DNA of 5,187 nt, taken from Rhodospirillales bacterium (GTDB taxonomy: Bacteria > Pseudomonadota > Alphaproteobacteria > Acetobacterales > Acetobacteraceae). The DNA lies in the NCBI GenBank assembly GCA_025352915.1, contig JANXSA010000742.1, forward strand, positions 1-5,187, read 5' to 3'. Of the stretch, positions 4,533 through 5,187 are shown piece by piece. The notes beneath the pieces are model-generated. The model ran no database searches. It had not been told where the DNA came from and saw only the letters and a program-made list of their open reading frames with translations. A program made the position numbers and the translations under genes. Every line of letters begins with the position of its first letter. The first letter of the stretch is position 1.

Positions 4533-5187
4533 ATGCGCGATTTCACCACCCGCCTGGTCGCCCTCCTGACCAGCCTGCGCCATGCCGTCGCCGCCTTCGC
4601 GGCCCGGCAGGACCGTGTCCAAACCACCTGGATCGGTACCCAGGCCTACCGCCCGATCGAACCCCTCAATCAGCCGCCCAAACTCCCGGCGGAAACCTGG
4701 TCCCTCCTCTGGCACCGCCTCAACCGACTCACCGCCCGCTTCCAGGCCCTGTTCGCCCGCTGGCAAACCAACACCCTGCCCACGCCCCGCATCCGTGCCT
4801 CGCGCCCGTACACCCCCCGCGAATACCTCCGCCTGCCCACCACCCCCGGCTGGATCAACCATCGCATCGCCGAAGCCGCCCCCTGCGCCGGCACGCTCGA
4901 TATCCTGCTCCAGCACCCCGAACTCCCGAAATTCCTCCAACAAGCCCCCCAAGCCGGCCGCCTCCTGCGCCCGCTCCTCCACGCCCTCGGCCTGACGCTC
5001 CCGCCATACCTGCGCCTGCCGCCCCGCCCAAAACCTTCCTTCTCTCCCCTCGCGCTCGGGCGGGGTGAGCCGCAGGGGGGCTCTTGCGTCGCGGAACCAA
5101 ACAGCGCGGCGCCGCAAGGAACCCCCTTCCGCCCCCTCCCCGCCAACATCCGCGCCGCCGCCCGCGCCTGGAAAAAATACGACCAAT
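4533..5187 (+). CDS. Unrecognised protein, N-terminal 218 residues
   Basis: The frame is open from ATG 4533 to the right edge. I do not recognise the family. Residues 1-25 look like an amphipathic, Ala/Leu-rich helix rather than a signal peptide. The rest is basic and rich in Leu, Pro and Arg, with Trp at 33, 56, 60 and 77, a YTPREYLRLPTTPGWINHRI segment (about 93-112) and a leucine-rich helical stretch (121-153). Residues about 167-199 are encoded by a palindromic block with different codon use; RPLPANIRAAARAWKKYD (200-217) then returns to the earlier style. It is taken as coding because C-ending codons run through the whole frame and there is no stop in 655 nt. It is the only ATG, GTG or TTG start near the 5' end. 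No Shine-Dalgarno precedes it, and a promoter just upstream suggests leaderless translation. It probably has its own transcript, separate from gcdH. No transmembrane segment is clear. Confidence 0.7.
   Translation, partial: MRDFTTRLVALLTSLRHAVAAFAARQDRVQTTWIGTQAYRPIEPLNQPPKLPAETWSLLWHRLNRLTARFQALFARWQTNTLPTPRIRASRPYTPREYLRLPTTPGWINHRIAEAAPCAGTLDILLQHPELPKFLQQAPQAGRLLRPLLHALGLTLPPYLRLPPRPKPSFSPLALGRGEPQGGSCVAEPNSAAPQGTPFRPLPANIRAAARAWKKYDQ
5031..5130 (+). repeat. Palindromic insertion-like block inside a coding frame
   Basis: Two imperfect hairpins follow each other: CTCTCCCC (5042-5049) with GGGGTGAG (5062-5069), one mismatch; then GGGGGCTCTTGCG (5076-5088) with CGCAAGGAACCCCC (5113-5126), imperfect. 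The reading frame crosses both without a stop. Codons such as GGG, CGG, GGT, TCT, CCA and GGA appear here but are rare in the flanking gene. It looks like an intergenic-type repeat inserted in frame. Boundaries are approximate. Confidence 0.55.

Noticed and set aside
4524..5186. Minus-strand 220-codon frame opposite the unknown gene
   Set aside because: It is Gly/Arg-rich and shadow-like. The plus frame has C-ending codons and a promoter, though with an unknown family the strand choice is less certain than elsewhere.

Overview
The window is dense, very GC-rich bacterial DNA. Codons on the coding strand end almost always in C or G, and start codons include TTG. Gene content and style (an RhlE-type helicase with a long charged tail, an alphaproteobacterial glutaryl-CoA dehydrogenase, a GH15 'trehalase-like' protein, a tiny Tyr/Pro/Cys-rich lipoprotein, and an AT-rich hairpin ending in GAAGC after a gene) point to an alphaproteobacterium, most likely Acetobacteraceae. 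The family call is an inference from memory, not from a search.

Layout. Positions 1-778 are a minus-strand pair: a 102-residue lipoprotein (778 to 470), overlapped by 19 nt by the start of a GH15 glycoside hydrolase (488 down to the left edge, C-terminal part missing). Positions 779-958 are the divergent control region. Plus-strand genes follow: an RhlE-like DEAD-box RNA helicase (959-3007, TTG start), glutaryl-CoA dehydrogenase gcdH (3102-4313), and an unrecognised gene (4533 to the right edge, C-terminal part missing).

The genes do not form one obvious pathway. The helicase serves RNA remodelling, gcdH serves lysine/tryptophan (glutarate) catabolism, and the GH15 protein probably acts on alpha-glucosides such as trehalose. 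RhlE and gcdH could be read on one transcript, because only 94 nt separate them and no T-tract terminator is visible.

The most interesting signals lie outside the standard genes. Two near-identical 31-nt elements, each GTAG followed directly by a perfect hairpin, lie after rhlE and after gcdH and have REP-element architecture. A block of foreign-looking, palindromic sequence sits in frame inside the last gene (about 5031-5130) and changes its codon use abruptly. That gene's predicted promoter lies so close to its ATG that the mRNA would be leaderless. The helicase gene carries separate tracts of 15-nt tandem repeat at both ends. I see no CRISPR array, tRNA, rRNA, transposase or complete novel multi-gene system here.
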